Virus record (IMG/VR): IMGVR_UViG_3300020470_000031
Coordinates: 1-46,103 of that record
Strand: one strand, 5' to 3'
From: a virus
DNA length: 46,103 nucleotides
Made by a program: the position numbers and the translations under genes. Under the pieces are notes generated by a model that searched no databases, was not told where the DNA came from, and worked only from the letters and a program-made list of their open reading frames with translations. Shown here piece by piece: positions 8,695-16,875 of the stretch; position 1 is the stretch's first letter, and the number at the start of each line of letters is the position of its first letter.

Positions 8695-9155
8695 GCAATA
8701 GCCTCCTCTCTGGAATCGAAGTGGCCGCAATACCTAGTCTTTCCGTCCACTTTAGGACTTCTAACAAGCCACTTATCTCTTGATTTTACGTAATAGACCC
8801 CGACACACCCCGAGGAATTGGCCGAGGTTCTGCCTTGATTCCTTTTGTTGATGCTGTTGTTAGCTGCCCTCAGATTAGTTAGGCGATTGTCAGACTTATC
8901 TCGGTTAATGTGATCAAGCATTACCGGCTCTTCACCCTCTACCATTTTGTAGATGATTCTGTGAGCTAGACATACGTTACCCCTTCCGATTTGGACTCTG
9001 ACGTAGCCTCTTTCATCGACTGACCCCGCCTCCTTGCCTGCAAACTTGGCATTAAACTGAGGATTGTCTTCTCGTTCTTTCCAAAAGAGGCGACCTGTGG
9101 TAAGGTCCAAGGTGAAGAGTTCGTGAAGTTCAGTTACAGAAGGAAGTTTTGACAT
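8655..9155 (-). CDS. HNH homing endonuclease with AP2 DNA-binding domain
   Basis: From the ATG at 9155 (MSKLPSVTELHELFTLD) this is 166 residues; a longer upstream extension is antisense to the lipoprotein gene and unlikely. HNH core: LAHRIIYKM, then LDHINRDKSDNRLTNLR (about 75-105). C-terminal AP2-like domain: GCVGVYYVKSRDKWLVR and GHFDSREEA. It runs against the plus-strand lysis genes, overlapping the spanins' 3' ends and touching the lipoprotein start codon (9154). It is probably a selfish free-standing endonuclease. Confidence 0.9.
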   Translation of the reverse strand: MSKLPSVTELHELFTLDLTTGRLFWKEREDNPQFNAKFAGKEAGSVDERGYVRVQIGRGNVCLAHRIIYKMVEGEEPVMLDHINRDKSDNRLTNLRAANNSINKRNQGRTSANSSGCVGVYYVKSRDKWLVRSPKVDGKTRYCGHFDSREEAIAHRVKLFGESACF

Positions 9156-9495
9156 GATGAAATCCCGCTTAATTGGTTCTGCCTTGGCTCTTAGCATGTT
9201 GTCAGCGTGTGTGTCAACCAGTGTGTTTGCACCGACGACCAGTTGCAGCAGCCTCGTCCCTGACGAATTTCGTGAGCGCACAGAACATACCCCTGCACCA
9301 GAAAAGGGTGCCGATCCTCTCGACACCCTCAAGAACTGGATAAATTTTGGCGTTGGTCAGACCGCTAAGGTTGAGGATTCAGACGACCGACGTATTGCAG
9401 CTATCGGTATTATCGAACGCTGCGAGGAACGAGACCGCGAGGCCATTAAGCGCGCGGCCCCCGGTAAACTAAACCTTTCGGGTCTTCGGGATTGA
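9154..9495 (+). CDS. Lipoprotein, possibly Rz1-like, of the lysis cassette
   Basis: ATGATG at 9154 follows AGAAGGAAG. Signal MMKSRLIGSALALSMLSAC has a lipobox LSAC (Cys19). The mature part (SSLVPDEFRERTEHTPAPE... IIERCEERDREA) resembles small phage lipoproteins found near holin genes. A second lipoprotein besides the 35-aa one makes the true o-spanin uncertain. Its end overlaps the convergent gene at 9446 by 50 nt. Confidence 0.7.
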   Translation: MMKSRLIGSALALSMLSACVSTSVFAPTTSCSSLVPDEFRERTEHTPAPEKGADPLDTLKNWINFGVGQTAKVEDSDDRRIAAIGIIERCEERDREAIKRAAPGKLNLSGLRD

Positions 9496-9667
9496 AGGCT
9501 CGTTCCACATAGTCCTCAATGATTTCCTTGAGTGTCAGGCCGAAGAAAGCAATCGAGAAGATTACGCCACCTTCCCAGACACTCAAGAAATCCTTCTGGT
9601 AAATGTGATACAGTCCTACAGCGAAGAACAGCAGTAGGGCACGAATAAAGTTAATCATCAACATCAA
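9446..9667 (-). CDS. Small membrane protein
   Basis: 73 residues from ATG 9667, or 70 from the ATG at 9658; two hydrophobic segments (about 5-22 and 32-48) and a polar C-terminus. The start overlaps the end of the Mre11-like gene by 17 nt. Unknown function. Confidence 0.65.
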   Translation of the reverse strand: MMLMINFIRALLLFFAVGLYHIYQKDFLSVWEGGVIFSIAFFGLTLKEIIEDYVERAFNPEDPKGLVYRGPRA

Positions 9668-10607
9668 TTCTCTCCATGATGAATGAGCCGACGTCTTCTG
9701 GAACGTCGTGCTTTTGCAAGTTTCTCTTGATCACTTCCTTGGAGTCGAAGTTATCAACCTCCACTGGTTCGTAATCTTCCTCGCTGTACTTGACATTCTT
9801 TTGAACCTTGAAGCCCAAGCAGTCTTCCAGAGGATCGACGATGTCACCATCCTCCACAATCACCCGAACATACTTGTCCTTGAGCTTGGCCTTGTCCGTC
9901 TCCTCGTATTCTTCGAGGGTCAGAGTCACATACATTTTCTTGTCGGGGTCCTCGGCGTGAGTCATAGGCTGCATCGAGCCTGTGCAATGAACCGTGTGAC
10001 CTTCGACTTTGTAGTCCCCCGCAACATGCCAGTGGCCACTATAGATTTCCTTAGCTCCCATTTCGACCAGCTTGGCCGCAGGGCAGTAGTGATCCATGTG
10101 CATTTCATCGTAGGCCACAAGGTCCCAGTGTCCTACAGCTACGTCAAAGCTGCCAGCTTCAACCTCGTCTAGCTGCTCAAGAGCAGTACGATCCCACTCC
10201 CAAGGGAAGAGAGCGATACGGTTGACGACCGTAGGCCGGTTGATGAAATGAAGGTTGTCGAAGAAACCGTTTAGCATCAGCAAGACATCGAATGAGCCGG
10301 GGTTGTTCTTCTGCGGAGAGATATCGTGGTTCCCGCACATCATCAGGAACTGTCTCTTCGGTTGTCGAGCAGCCGCAGTCAGCAGAATCTTCATCGTCTC
10401 GTGAAGATCGCTGATCGAAGTGATTGGCTTCTCGAAAAGGTCTCCCACCATAATCACATATCGCTCGGTCCCTTGATAGAGCCGAGCCTTGAAGTCCTCA
10501 AACAGCTTTTTCTCCCTCTCGCCACGACGGGCGAGAGGGACATTCTGAACGAACTTGCGAGTGATATGTGGGTCTCCGATTAGTCGGAAGTCACTACGCT
10601 CTGACAC
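9651..10607 (-). CDS. Mre11/SbcD-like (T4 gp47-like) nuclease
   Basis: A 318-residue calcineurin-like phosphoesterase with all metal motifs: GDPHITRKF (D12, H14), VGDLFEKP (D56), CGNHD (N93-D95), a conserved GHWD near 159 and GHWH at 191-194. This is the nuclease subunit that works with the Rad50-like ATPase at 5304-7139 in end processing and recombination-dependent replication. Here the two genes are separated by the lysis cassette rather than adjacent. Confidence 0.92.
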   Translation of the reverse strand: MSERSDFRLIGDPHITRKFVQNVPLARRGEREKKLFEDFKARLYQGTERYVIMVGDLFEKPITSISDLHETMKILLTAAARQPKRQFLMMCGNHDISPQKNNPGSFDVLLMLNGFFDNLHFINRPTVVNRIALFPWEWDRTALEQLDEVEAGSFDVAVGHWDLVAYDEMHMDHYCPAAKLVEMGAKEIYSGHWHVAGDYKVEGHTVHCTGSMQPMTHAEDPDKKMYVTLTLEEYEETDKAKLKDKYVRVIVEDGDIVDPLEDCLGFKVQKNVKYSEEDYEPVEVDNFDSKEVIKRNLQKHDVPEDVGSFIMERIDVDD

Positions 10608-11164
10608 GTTTCCTCCTTTGCCTTGAACAACTGGCGAAGCTGGGTCAGAGAGTCATGTAGAGCGTTGTGGTGGTCTCCCACGGTCTCTACCTCTGGGTCT
10701 CGATAGACAGGATCACCATTGAGGCCAGCGATGAAGGAACGCATATCCTTTGCCTGACGGAAGTTAAACGGCATGTCGTAGCCAGCGTCGATGAAGTAGC
10801 TCTCCACAGTCGCATGGTCCATCCAGCCTTTGCTCCACCAGCGGACGTCACCCTCTTCGGTTGCCGCGATACGCTGGGTGACCCAGTCGTAATACGCTGT
10901 GATCACAGCGCGATAGTTCTGAGCCTGAGACATGATCTTCATGTAGACTTCACGATTGTCCTGCAGCCAGAACTTGTCCGTGCCGCTGTTCCAGTAGCGA
11001 TTCTTGGGCATGGTCAAGCTCATGCAGAACATATTCTCGGTGTCGATCTGGCCCGTTTCGTAATTGAAGGGTACGGAGCCGATCTGGATAATCGCAGAAG
11101 CCTGCGGTTGGAGACCAGTGGTCTCGATATCTACCATGATATCGGGGTAGTTAGCTCTTTCCAT
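10580..11164 (-). CDS. DEDDh-type 3'-5' exonuclease
   Basis: 194 residues. MVDIETTGLQPQASAIIQIG contains D12 and E14 of ExoI; the end has DHHNALHDSLTQLR, the ExoIII His/Asp motif. The overall style (WNSGTDKFWLQDN, WWSKGWMDHATVES) matches phage exonucleases related to the Rv2179c/DUF5051 family. Possible roles are RNA or DNA trimming; substrate cannot be told. It overlaps both neighbours, within the replication operon. Confidence 0.85.
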   Translation of the reverse strand: MERANYPDIMVDIETTGLQPQASAIIQIGSVPFNYETGQIDTENMFCMSLTMPKNRYWNSGTDKFWLQDNREVYMKIMSQAQNYRAVITAYYDWVTQRIAATEEGDVRWWSKGWMDHATVESYFIDAGYDMPFNFRQAKDMRSFIAGLNGDPVYRDPEVETVGDHHNALHDSLTQLRQLFKAKEETCQSVVTSD

Positions 11165-11547
11165 TTTATAGATTTCTTTCCTGAGTTAATAGTTTCCATG
11201 TAGGTGTCGGCGTCGATCAGATACCACTGATCATTGAACAGGCTATGGATGTAGATGCGATATACGTGTCCGTGTCCGAGCTTGTGCAATCGGTAGATGG
11301 CAGATTTCTGTGCCTTTGTAAAGGCGCTGAGGGAGAAACTCGTCTTCGACGTAGTTGATTTAACCTCAGCGAAATACAGGTGGCCACTAGGATCAACGAG
11401 AAGGGTATCGCTAGGATTTCCAAAAGCAGCAACATTCTTCCCCTTATTCAGACCAACTAGATCGGCCTTGTCCCTGAGCCGGAAGACCAGCCCAAGGACA
11501 TTCTCTTCAAATATGGCCTCACTCTTTTTACCAGAGTTACGTGCCAT
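11131..11547 (-). CDS. RecU-like PD-(D/E)XK nuclease / Holliday junction resolvase candidate
   Basis: From the ATG at 11547 (MARNSGKKSEAIFEEN), preceded by GGGAGACG, 138 residues. Core: E...N near the start, PSDTLLVDPSGHLYFAEVKST gives the D...ExK catalytic set, followed by FSLSAFTKAQKSAIYRL, like the Q/H segment of RecU. Such enzymes resolve Holliday junctions or debranch phage DNA. Its stop overlaps the exonuclease gene start by 34 nt. The assignment to RecU rather than another PD-(D/E)XK family is moderate. Confidence 0.7.
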   Translation of the reverse strand: MARNSGKKSEAIFEENVLGLVFRLRDKADLVGLNKGKNVAAFGNPSDTLLVDPSGHLYFAEVKSTTSKTSFSLSAFTKAQKSAIYRLHKLGHGHVYRIYIHSLFNDQWYLIDADTYMETINSGKKSIKWKELTTPISW

Positions 11548-11890
11548 CGGTCTCGTCTCCCAGAACCCTGCTGGCGATAGTGTCAACCACTGTCAGCACC
11601 CCATCCTCCGAGAAGTCGCACTCTTCGTCTAGGGTTGGCTCGTCGGTGTCGTCTCTCAGATAAAGCTCGACCGTCTGAGTGTCCTCGTCCATCACGACGA
11701 TGTAGGGAGAGTCCTCGACCGTCACACGGATGGTCTTCTCGTCATCGAAGGAAATGAGGAAAGTGTCATAGTCCGTGTCCACTTCCATCTGCACCATGAG
11801 GGTCCCGAACAGGGTAGCTAGGTCCCCATCTTCGTGGATCATGTCATGAAACTGTGCAGCTTCGTGGTGGGACAGGTATTCAATGTTCAT
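11537..11890 (-). CDS. Acidic hypothetical protein
   Basis: 117 residues, strongly acidic (DDTDEPTLDEECDFSEDG), probably beta-rich. It lies directly between the DNA polymerase stop and the resolvase start, overlapping both by a few nucleotides. No family recognised. The acidity could suggest a DNA mimic, but that is a guess. Confidence 0.7.
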   Translation of the reverse strand: MNIEYLSHHEAAQFHDMIHEDGDLATLFGTLMVQMEVDTDYDTFLISFDDEKTIRVTVEDSPYIVVMDEDTQTVELYLRDDTDEPTLDEECDFSEDGVLTVVDTIASRVLGDETDGT

Positions 11891-14466
11891 TATCTTTTGC
11901 TTTCCATTACGTAGTTGACTACCTCTTGCACAATGTTTTCGGGCAGCGGCTTTCCGGCGTAGCTCTCAGGAATGACTCCTTCGATAGGTTCTGCTTCGTC
12001 AAGCTCGATCTGATCCTTAACACCGAAAGTCTTACCAACAGCAACAGTGCAATGCAAGGGCAAATTCTTAACGAATGTAGGCTGGTGATTCATGGCAGCC
12101 TTCATCAACACGATGAATTCCAACACATAATCCTTGTGAACCGAGAACACCAGTTCGTCGTGAATGGGCATCATGAAGCGATAGAACCTAGGATCAGCCG
12201 TTTCTCTGATCTTGATGATCGCCTGCTTCGCCATGCCTGCACACGACCCCTGAATCATAGCGTTGACCGCTTGGTTCCGGGCGCGAGTCTGCGTAGCCTT
12301 CATGAACAACTCTGCGAAGTTGCCCATAGTTGGAGAGGCATTGATCTGTGCAAACTTACGCTGCATCGCAAGCCACCACTCCGAGGTAGCCTCAAAACGC
12401 TGCCTACGATGGCCGTCAGGCAGGGTTACGAAGCCATTCTTCGTGATTTCGTCACAGACCCCCACGCGCCACTCTTCTGCCTTCCAGAAGCGTTCTCTGT
12501 AGCGCTCAGTACCTGCCCACATTTCCTCTTCGGTCCAGCCGAGGTTCTCTCCCACTGTTCCCAGAGCGCCAGAGTACCAGTAGTTGAAGTTGGCACCCTT
12601 GCCGACAGGCGTACCACGAGTCAGCTTGAAGAACTTCTTCGGCTCCATAAGCTCACCGCTAACGATATGCCGAAGCTCTCGGTTGTTCGGGTTGTTGCCC
12701 TTCTTGAACTCTAGGTACTCGTCAAGCGTCAGGCCAGGGAGCGTCTTAACGGCAAGACAGTCGGCAGCAGCTCCAGAGTGTAGGTCGTCGTAGGGGATTT
12801 GTCCGAAGACTCGTGCGAACTCTGGGTCTCCTGAGAGGTCGCCAATAAGCACAAGCTCAACACCAGACCAGTCGGCGCTAAGAACAACATGGTCTTTTTC
12901 GTCAGGCTCGAAGTACGACCGGACATAGGCACTGTCTCCGTATTTTGCCAACTGCATGGCGTTAGGGTTCTGCATGGCCATACGACGGGTCGCAAGCATG
13001 CTGTTGATGTTCGGATACACCCGACCAGTTTCTGGGTCAATCAGCAGAGTATAGGGGGTGATGTAGAGCTTCACCGCCTGTTCCACGCCGCCCATCTTGC
13101 CCATCAGGTGCAGCAGCTTGAGGGCTTTATCGTTGCCTTCCTGCTCGAAGGTCATAGCCACACGGCCCCGAGCTTCGGCATCCGACGCCACCTTGTTGCT
13201 GATACGAACGGGCTTGTGGCCGAGAAGATCATAGAAGATCACTCGGGCAGTCTGCCAGTAATTGATGTTGAGACGACCGTTGCCTTCGATGCCCGCCCAC
13301 TGGTTGCCAATGGGGTTGGACACTTGGGTGACCATTTCAAAATCATCGTCGCTGTCAGGACTGTTGGCCCAATCCTCGATCTGCTTACGCTTCTTCCTCC
13401 ACGCCTTCACGTAGTAGGGCTGCAGACGCATCATTTCAGCGTTTGGCTGATCGTCGAAAGGCAGCAATTCCTTGAGCGCAGCCTTGATCTCTCGCAGAAG
13501 CTGAGCGACGTTCTGCCTCTCAAGCTGCTGTCGCTCGTAGACCGCATCGACATTGAGTTCCAGACCATCTACTGCCGCCTCTGCGTACACGTAGATCATC
13601 GGGTTCTCTTGCTTGAAGAACGTTACAAGGGCTTGCGGGGTCTCTGCCATCATCTTGTCGTAGAGATAGCGGAAGACACGCACACACCAGTAAGCGTCCT
13701 CGGCACCGTACTGGACGGTTTCGTCACCAGTCAGTTCGCCCATGTGGGCCTTGTCACCAAGAACCTGCTCGAACGTGGTCATATCGTAGCCGAAGATTTG
13801 CTTGACCAGCTTCTTGAGTCCGTAGCTCCACGCGATCTTATCAACGTAACCGTTGTAGCTGTGGCTGGCCTTGCTACTCTTGCCTGCCCACTGGCCGAAC
13901 ACGAAGCCCTGTTGCGAAGTCAGACGACGCTTGTGCTTCTTAGGATCGTAAGTGGCAAACTCTTCAAGAATGTCCCCGACAAGCGGCTTAATGTTGAGAA
14001 TGGGGGTCTTGTAGAACTTGTTCAGGTCATAGTTATCAGGACCGTGGTGTGACACAGCCATCTGCATCGAGCAGACAAGGTTCGGAATCCAGATATTGAA
14101 CCGCTGCTTGAACGTCGTGAGTTCGTAGGGAGCGTTATGGGCGATGCCCATAGCACCCTCAGGGACGTTGTCGAAGAACTGGTACACAAAGCTGTCAGGC
14201 AGACGATTCTCTTCGTCGGCGTGATTGAGGTTGACGTAGTAGGCTTTGTCGCTGCCTTCTACCCACCAAGAGAACCCGGTGCAGGTTGCTCGACGATGAT
14301 CGAAGATAAGCTTCTTCTTCTTGATCTTCTTGATGCCATCATGTGCATTACTGTCTTCGGTCTCACAGTCGATGCCATAGACCTCGCACTCGCGTAGCTC
14401 ACGGAAAGCTTCCATGATAACTTGCTCGTCAGTTCTCGCATCAATGAGGATAGTATTGATGTTCAT
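11890..14466 (-). CDS. Family A DNA polymerase with 3'-5' exonuclease domain
   Basis: 858 residues. N-terminal proofreading domain: YGIDCETE (ExoI, about 30-37), IAHNAPYELTTF (ExoII) and YGAEDAYWCVRV (ExoIII, D...Y). Polymerase motifs: A, LSADWSGVELVLIGDLSGD; B, RGTPVGKGANFNYWYSGALG; C, MPIHDELVF near 766-773. There is no 5'-3' exonuclease domain; that activity is a separate gene just upstream with a 4-nt overlap. This is the replicative polymerase of the phage. Length exceeds the T7 enzyme because of insertions between ExoIII and motif A. Confidence 0.96.
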   Translation of the reverse strand: MNINTILIDARTDEQVIMEAFRELRECEVYGIDCETEDSNAHDGIKKIKKKKLIFDHRRATCTGFSWWVEGSDKAYYVNLNHADEENRLPDSFVYQFFDNVPEGAMGIAHNAPYELTTFKQRFNIWIPNLVCSMQMAVSHHGPDNYDLNKFYKTPILNIKPLVGDILEEFATYDPKKHKRRLTSQQGFVFGQWAGKSSKASHSYNGYVDKIAWSYGLKKLVKQIFGYDMTTFEQVLGDKAHMGELTGDETVQYGAEDAYWCVRVFRYLYDKMMAETPQALVTFFKQENPMIYVYAEAAVDGLELNVDAVYERQQLERQNVAQLLREIKAALKELLPFDDQPNAEMMRLQPYYVKAWRKKRKQIEDWANSPDSDDDFEMVTQVSNPIGNQWAGIEGNGRLNINYWQTARVIFYDLLGHKPVRISNKVASDAEARGRVAMTFEQEGNDKALKLLHLMGKMGGVEQAVKLYITPYTLLIDPETGRVYPNINSMLATRRMAMQNPNAMQLAKYGDSAYVRSYFEPDEKDHVVLSADWSGVELVLIGDLSGDPEFARVFGQIPYDDLHSGAAADCLAVKTLPGLTLDEYLEFKKGNNPNNRELRHIVSGELMEPKKFFKLTRGTPVGKGANFNYWYSGALGTVGENLGWTEEEMWAGTERYRERFWKAEEWRVGVCDEITKNGFVTLPDGHRRQRFEATSEWWLAMQRKFAQINASPTMGNFAELFMKATQTRARNQAVNAMIQGSCAGMAKQAIIKIRETADPRFYRFMMPIHDELVFSVHKDYVLEFIVLMKAAMNHQPTFVKNLPLHCTVAVGKTFGVKDQIELDEAEPIEGVIPESYAGKPLPENIVQEVVNYVMESKR

Positions 14467-15239
14467 ATTAGGAATTGCTCCATATAGATTTCGGCGGCAG
14501 CATAGTTCTGCTTGCCAACCTTCATTGCAGAATCGATCTCGTCGTTAGGTACGTCCCAGAAACTATTCAGCTTCCAACAGAGTTTTATTTCCTCCCACAG
14601 TTCTAACTGAGTGTAGTTCTTCTGAACTGCTCCCGAAAACTTGTCATAGTGAGGAACAAACAACTGGTAATCATCAGTTTTAAGGGCCAGTATTAGCTCT
14701 CTCTGACGCTCTGGCTCAAGATACTCCCAAGCCTTAGCTCCGAATCCTTTCACTCCGGTAACGTTGTCCTTGCTCTCACCTACCAGTGCTTTGAACAGAA
14801 GACAAGAGTCTGGGGTAAATTTGTGCCACTTTTTTGACACGAGGGGAAGCAGACACTTATCGCTAAGCTGCCAGAAGTCACCATCGTTGGTCTCTACTGT
14901 GATGCTATGCTGAGTGTGAAACCTGCGAACAAGCGTACCGATAACATCATCCGACTCCCATCCTACCAACTCCATCTGAATGGTGGGCGTGAACGTCAGG
15001 ATGCCCTTAGCGACATCGAAGAATGCCATCTTCGATTCCTCTTTGGGTCGTCGGTTCTGTTTGTACTTGGGGTAGATTTCTTTTCGTCGCTTGTTGGCGT
15101 ATGGGCCATCCCAGACGATTATGGTGGTTTCCTGAGGGTTGCACAATCTATTGAACAACTGCCTGACAGGGTGGACACCGAAGCCCACCCTCTCAGTAGC
15201 TAGACGGTGCAGGAGATTGTTACCGTCTATGATTCTCAT
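14463..15239 (-). CDS. 5'-3' exonuclease / flap endonuclease
   Basis: 258 residues of the PIN/FEN superfamily: MRIIDGNNLLHRL (D5), VWDGPYANKRRKEIYPKYK (the KY...R arch region), GWESDDVIGTLV, ETNDGDFWQLSD and GVKGFGAKAW (helix-hairpin-helix). It removes RNA primers and flaps. It is the free-standing partner of the family A polymerase encoded next. Confidence 0.93.
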   Translation of the reverse strand: MRIIDGNNLLHRLATERVGFGVHPVRQLFNRLCNPQETTIIVWDGPYANKRRKEIYPKYKQNRRPKEESKMAFFDVAKGILTFTPTIQMELVGWESDDVIGTLVRRFHTQHSITVETNDGDFWQLSDKCLLPLVSKKWHKFTPDSCLLFKALVGESKDNVTGVKGFGAKAWEYLEPERQRELILALKTDDYQLFVPHYDKFSGAVQKNYTQLELWEEIKLCWKLNSFWDVPNDEIDSAMKVGKQNYAAAEIYMEQFLI

Positions 15240-16216
15240 TGAGCGTTCCTTTCATCAAAGCGGCTCCAGACATCCTTCCAGTCGCCCTTGGTGGCTCCCT
15301 TCGAGTATTCCGTAGCACGGTTCTCGAAGAAGTTGGCATGCTCTACACCATTAAGCAGAGGAGACAGCCACGGGAGCGGGTGTTCCTCAATGCCATAGAG
15401 CTTAGGCAGACCCAACTGGCTCAGCCTCCAATCCATGATGTACCGGATATACCGCTTGATTCCCTGAGGGGTCATACCCTGGATCGGACCGAGTTCGAAC
15501 GCCAGATCGATGAAGTTGTCCTCAAGCTGGATAGTCCGCTCTGCTTGGTCGATGATCCGCTCCTTCACGAGCGGGGTCAGGCACTGCCTCTCCCTGCAGA
15601 ACTCATGGAAGAGACGGATGATGCCTTCGCAGTGCAGCGACTCGTCACGTACTGACCAGCTAACGATCTGTCCCATACCCTTCATCTTGTTGAAGCGAGG
15701 GAAGTTCATCAGCATGGCAAAGGACGCGAACAACTGCACACCTTCGGTGAAGCCACCGAACATGGCAAGCGTACATGCGATGTCCTCGTCGTTATCGACA
15801 CCAAACTGCTGCATGTAGTTGTGCTTGTCAGCCATTGCTTCATACTCAAGGAACGCTGAGTATTCGCTCTCGGGCATACCAATCGTGTCGAGCAGATGAG
15901 AGTACGCTGCAATATGGATCGTCTCCATGTTGCTGAACGCAGTCAACATCATCTTGACCTCGGTTGGCTTGAACACACGACCGTACTTCTCGTGGTAACA
16001 GTCCTGCACCTCGACGTCAGCCTGAGTGAAGAAGCGGAAAATCTGAGTGAGCAGATTCCGTTCCTCGTTGTTCAGCTTATCGTTCCAGTCACGTAGGTCC
16101 TCACCCAGAGGCACTTCCTCAGGCATCCAGTGAATCTGCTGCTGCCTCTTCCAGAAGTCGTAGGCCCAGGGGTAGTGGAATGGCTTGTAGGTAAGGGTTG
16201 GTTTAAGTAGGCTCAT
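15236..16216 (-). CDS. nrdB: Class I ribonucleotide reductase, small subunit
   Basis: 326 residues. Diiron ligands are visible: D67 (FTQADVEV), E98 and H101 (METIH), E158 (GGFTEG), E192 and H195 (RDESLH); the radical tyrosine is Y105 in IAAYSHLL. So it is a tyrosyl-radical R2 protein that makes the radical used by NrdA. It is separated from nrdA by an HNH gene whose stop TGA overlaps the nrdB ATG. Confidence 0.96.
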   Translation of the reverse strand: MSLLKPTLTYKPFHYPWAYDFWKRQQQIHWMPEEVPLGEDLRDWNDKLNNEERNLLTQIFRFFTQADVEVQDCYHEKYGRVFKPTEVKMMLTAFSNMETIHIAAYSHLLDTIGMPESEYSAFLEYEAMADKHNYMQQFGVDNDEDIACTLAMFGGFTEGVQLFASFAMLMNFPRFNKMKGMGQIVSWSVRDESLHCEGIIRLFHEFCRERQCLTPLVKERIIDQAERTIQLEDNFIDLAFELGPIQGMTPQGIKRYIRYIMDWRLSQLGLPKLYGIEEHPLPWLSPLLNGVEHANFFENRATEYSKGATKGDWKDVWSRFDERNAQ

Positions 16217-16839
16217 TTAACAGTCTTCTTTCCGGTAGCTATTTGTTGTACGGCAGCTTTAGAGAGGTTGTACTTCTCTTCACAATCTCTCCTAGATAGG
16301 CCCTTCTTATTCAGGTCTTCTAATATTCCTAGTATTTCTTCATCAGTTATCAGTCTTCTGCGAACTATGGGGCCACCAACTTGGGGCAGAAACCTCCCTC
16401 GGGCTAAGGCTCTGATATGCTGAGATGAAACACCAAATTCATTGGCCAAATCTTTGGCGTCCTCTTTTCCAGCAAATCTTTCTCGAATCTCAATAACCTG
16501 TTCATCAGTAAGTCGCCTGGCACCAAAATGCCTCCCTTTAGATGCCATATCTTCCATATTATCCTTATGGTTGCCTAGAAAAAGATGCTTAGGATTTACA
16601 CATTTGGGGTTGTCACAACGGTGACAGACGAACAATCCCTGAGGTATAGCCCCGTTATGCCACTCCCAGCTAACCCGATGGGCGTAGTATTTTCGACCTA
16701 TTCCCCCCAAGGTCGTGCCAATCATGCCATAGCCTGCACTGTGGCGACAGGCCGTCCACTCCCAGCAGGAATCGGGTTCTGGTCCTTTTGTAATTTTGGA
16801 CCAGAACCTTTTCTCGCGCTCTTCAGTTCTCTCGTACAT
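16213..16839 (-). CDS. HNH homing endonuclease between nrdA and nrdB
   Basis: 208 residues. HNH domain with zinc cysteines: CWEWTACRHSAGYG, YYAHRVSWEWHNG, VCHRCDNPKCVNPKHLFLG, NMEDMASKGR. Two helix-turn-helix-like segments follow (AKDLANEFGVSSQHIRALARG and LSRRDCEEKYNLSKAAVQQ), typical of target-site-binding modules. ATGA overlap couples it to nrdB. Free-standing endonucleases next to nrd genes are known from T4-like phages. Confidence 0.93.
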   Translation of the reverse strand: MYERTEEREKRFWSKITKGPEPDSCWEWTACRHSAGYGMIGTTLGGIGRKYYAHRVSWEWHNGAIPQGLFVCHRCDNPKCVNPKHLFLGNHKDNMEDMASKGRHFGARRLTDEQVIEIRERFAGKEDAKDLANEFGVSSQHIRALARGRFLPQVGGPIVRRRLITDEEILGILEDLNKKGLSRRDCEEKYNLSKAAVQQIATGKKTVK

Positions 16840-16848
16840 ATTGAGTTG

Positions 16849-16875
16849 AGTATATGAAAAGTGTTAGGTTGTCAA
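16849..16875 (-). promoter_or_regulatory. Possible promoter of the HNH gene
   Basis: Minus strand: TTGACA (16870-16875), 15-nt spacer, TATACT (16849-16854), then ATG 9 nt later at 16839. The spacer is short, so this is weaker than the TTGACA-N17-TATATG promoters at 25766, 28923 and 29751. The -35 box lies inside the nrdA stop region. Confidence 0.4.

Noticed and set aside
8655-9332. 225-residue version of the HNH-AP2 protein
   Set aside because: The extra N-terminus is antisense to the lipoprotein and shows no domain; the ATG at 9155 starts the domain part.
12889-14052. 387-residue plus-strand reading frame
   Set aside because: It is antisense to the DNA polymerase gene, with no independent motif.
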